In this document: positions 4,340 through 5,581 of the stretch, piece by piece
How positions within the stretch are numbered: the stretch's first letter is position 1
Layout: every line of letters starts with the position of its first letter
Assembly: GCA_934133155.1 (NCBI GenBank)
Contig: CAKPAT010000079.1
Coordinates: 1 to 5,581 of the forward strand
Direction of reading: 5' to 3'
DNA: 5,581 nt
Source of the DNA: an uncultured Bacilli bacterium
Lineage (GTDB): Bacteria > Bacillota_I > Bacilli_A > RF39 > UBA660
Notes under the pieces: model-generated
What the model was told of the DNA's origin: nothing
What the model saw: the letters and a program-made list of their open reading frames with translations, nothing else
Databases searched by the model: none
Position numbers and translations under genes: made by a program

Positions 4340-5581
4340 TTAATATGATAAAACGTAAGGATTACTTTCAGTCCCAGCACCCAACATTTTAACATTATTA
4401 GATAAGAAAAATGTTGGTTTATAAATTTTGTAAGGATATTGTGAAGTACTGTCAGCAGTATTTGTTATAAGTCTACCTTCATAACCTATTGTAATAACTG
4501 TTGTTCGTGGTGCTGCATCCTGCCTTATTGGAGTAATAACTTTTTGGCCAAGACCAATATAATTATCGCTTGCACATGGGCATGTTTCTACAGAACTACA
4601 TTTATTCTCCATATTATTTTGTAAAGATGTTGAGCAAGATGCATTAAGTGATGCATTCATATAATCAGTTATACTAGCAAGTCCTATTTTTCCTACCCAT
4701 TTATACTCTGACTCCTGTTTATACATTGCCTTAATACTTGTATCTGAAACAGTAAAATCAACACCACCTATATTAAAAGCATGTTTAACCATATTATTTT
4801 TAGCTTCACTAGGCATAAGATTATAATAAGTAGAATTTAGATAAGTATTAATACTAGCTTCTTTAGTAGGAAGTTTATAATAGTTAGAACTACCATAATA
4901 ATCTGGCCAAGTAGTAACGCTATTCAAATTTTTATCGAGTACTGTACTAATACTACCCCAAACATTACATCCTGAATAGCTTCCTTCATATGTACCACTA
5001 CAATAATTACCCGCATCATATCTGTTTGATATAGGATCAAAAGCATCTATCAACTCTGTTTTGTTTTTGATAACTTTTAGAGTATTATCACTTTCAACGG
5101 AAATTATTCTGTACATATCACTTCCAAGCTCTATATAATTATTAGGATTAGCGCCTTTAAATACATACCTATTGTCTTCTAAGGTATCCTTATAAAGTCC
5201 CTCGCCAGAAGTTACAATAGTCTTTTTTAGACTTTGTGCAGTAACCACAGCTTCCTCACACGTATTAAATACGGTCACTTCTGATGCCCTACTACCAGTA
5301 AACATATCAGCAACAGTAGCATTAGCGGTTGTCCACTTAGAAGCCACATTAACAGCTGTAAGCTGAGAGGTATAACCAAACATACTATCCATTTTTGTTG
5401 CCTTACTAGTATCAAATGAGCATAAATTAAGTCCAGTTAATTTTTGACAGTAATAAAACATTTTATACATATTTGTCACATTTGAGGTATTAAAATTACT
5501 TAAATCTAAGCCAGTTAAGCTACTACAACCATAAAACATAGAATCCATATTAGTAACGTTTGATGTATTAAAATTACTTAA
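4340..5581 (-). CDS. BspA-like leucine-rich-repeat surface protein, C-terminal part (5' end outside window)
   Basis: The frame is open to the right edge, where LSNFNTSNVTN precedes the first internal ATG at 5548, so the start lies outside; 413 residues are visible. Residues 1-89 hold BspA-type (DUF285) repeats of 26 residues, consensus M-x-x-MF-x-x-C-x-x-LT-x-L-x-L-x-x-F-x-TS-x-x-T-x, degrading toward a last partial copy at VADMF (90-94). A linker (about 95-127) leads to a C-terminal domain of roughly 285 residues. It starts at GLYKDTLEDNRYVFKG, contains MYRIISVE and LNTYLN-like segments (here INTYLN), carries six cysteines (194, 205, 316, 328, 334, 336), and ends NPYVLSY. From memory, similar C-terminal domains occur in surface proteins of gut Bacillota, with unknown function. 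No LPXTG sorting signal or C-terminal membrane anchor is present, so attachment must be N-terminal or non-covalent. BspA relatives bind host matrix or other cells; that role is inference here. Confidence 0.85.
   Translation of the reverse strand, partial: LSNFNTSNVTNMDSMFYGCSSLTGLDLSNFNTSNVTNMYKMFYYCQKLTGLNLCSFDTSKATKMDSMFGYTSQLTAVNVASKWTTANATVADMFTGSRASEVTVFNTCEEAVVTAQSLKKTIVTSGEGLYKDTLEDNRYVFKGANPNNYIELGSDMYRIISVESDNTLKVIKNKTELIDAFDPISNRYDAGNYCSGTYEGSYSGCNVWGSISTVLDKNLNSVTTWPDYYGSSNYYKLPTKEASINTYLNSTYYNLMPSEAKNNMVKHAFNIGGVDFTVSDTSIKAMYKQESEYKWVGKIGLASITDYMNASLNASCSTSLQNNMENKCSSVETCPCASDNYIGLGQKVITPIRQDAAPRTTVITIGYEGRLITNTADSTSQYPYKIYKPTFFLSNNVKMLGAGTESNPYVLSY
5315..5581 (-). repeat. Array of 78-bp coding repeats (BspA-type LRR units)
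   Basis: Each unit encodes 26 residues. A partial unit runs 5581 to 5549, followed by units at 5548 to 5471, 5470 to 5393 and 5392 to 5315, and a degenerate remnant after 5314. The segment encoding LSNFNTSNVTN is nearly identical in the two outermost copies (5581 to 5549 and around 5503 to 5471), while the inner units toward the C-terminus diverge (LCSFDTSKATK, then VASKWTTANAT). The array continues beyond the window. High similarity in the outer units makes unit gain or loss by recombination plausible. Confidence 0.8.

Overview
The window looks like chromosomal DNA from a low-GC Bacillota (Firmicutes), probably a gut-type member of Bacilli/Erysipelotrichales or a relative. The reasons are strong AT-richness, Gram-positive Shine-Dalgarno sequences (AGGAGG, GGTGAT), a ylbL/ylbJ gene pair known from Bacillus, and a BspA-like leucine-rich-repeat surface protein. 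Tryptophan is encoded by TGG in the genes read here, so nothing suggests a Mycoplasma-type code. The taxonomic placement is inference.

Layout, left to right. Bases 1-59 are most of a tRNA-Arg(UCU) on the minus strand, cut by the window edge, with its promoter at 72-100. A terminator-like hairpin at 132-156 separates it from the minus-strand genes upstream. Bases 157-609 hold no convincing gene. They contain a degenerate 32-bp tandem repeat, two tiny overlapping ORFs, an AT-rich hairpin, and a 47-bp palindromic element.

Next is a two-gene minus-strand operon, abiEi (1444-2031) and abiEii (610-1422). It is a type IV toxin-antitoxin and phage-abortive-infection system: a winged-helix antitoxin and autorepressor followed by a nucleotidyltransferase toxin. 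Its extended -10 promoter lies in the centre of a 20-bp-arm inverted repeat (2036-2085), the expected place for an AbiEi operator.

Further right are two genes of older, core type, transcribed divergently from a short shared intergenic region. ylbL (minus, 2164-3171) is a membrane-anchored PDZ-Lon serine protease of the YlbL/SepM family. ylbJ (plus, 3289-4251) is a multi-pass membrane protein of the sporulation YlbJ/Gate family. In Bacillus subtilis these two genes are near neighbours, so this is a rearranged remnant of that cluster. The last gene (minus, 4340 to beyond 5581) is the C-terminal part of a BspA-like surface protein with 26-residue repeats and a C-terminal extracellular domain of unknown function.

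The most interesting observation is that the abiE operator occurs twice. The 47-bp palindrome at the abiE promoter (2038-2084) has a gap-free, same-orientation copy at 410-456, beyond the 3' end of the operon (37 of 47 bases identical by hand count). The -10 core is lost in the second copy, but both arms are kept, and one symmetric base-pair position has changed on both sides together. This points to a protein-binding dyad, plausibly a second AbiEi site or the trace of the cassette's insertion or duplication. No clearly new multi-gene system is visible.
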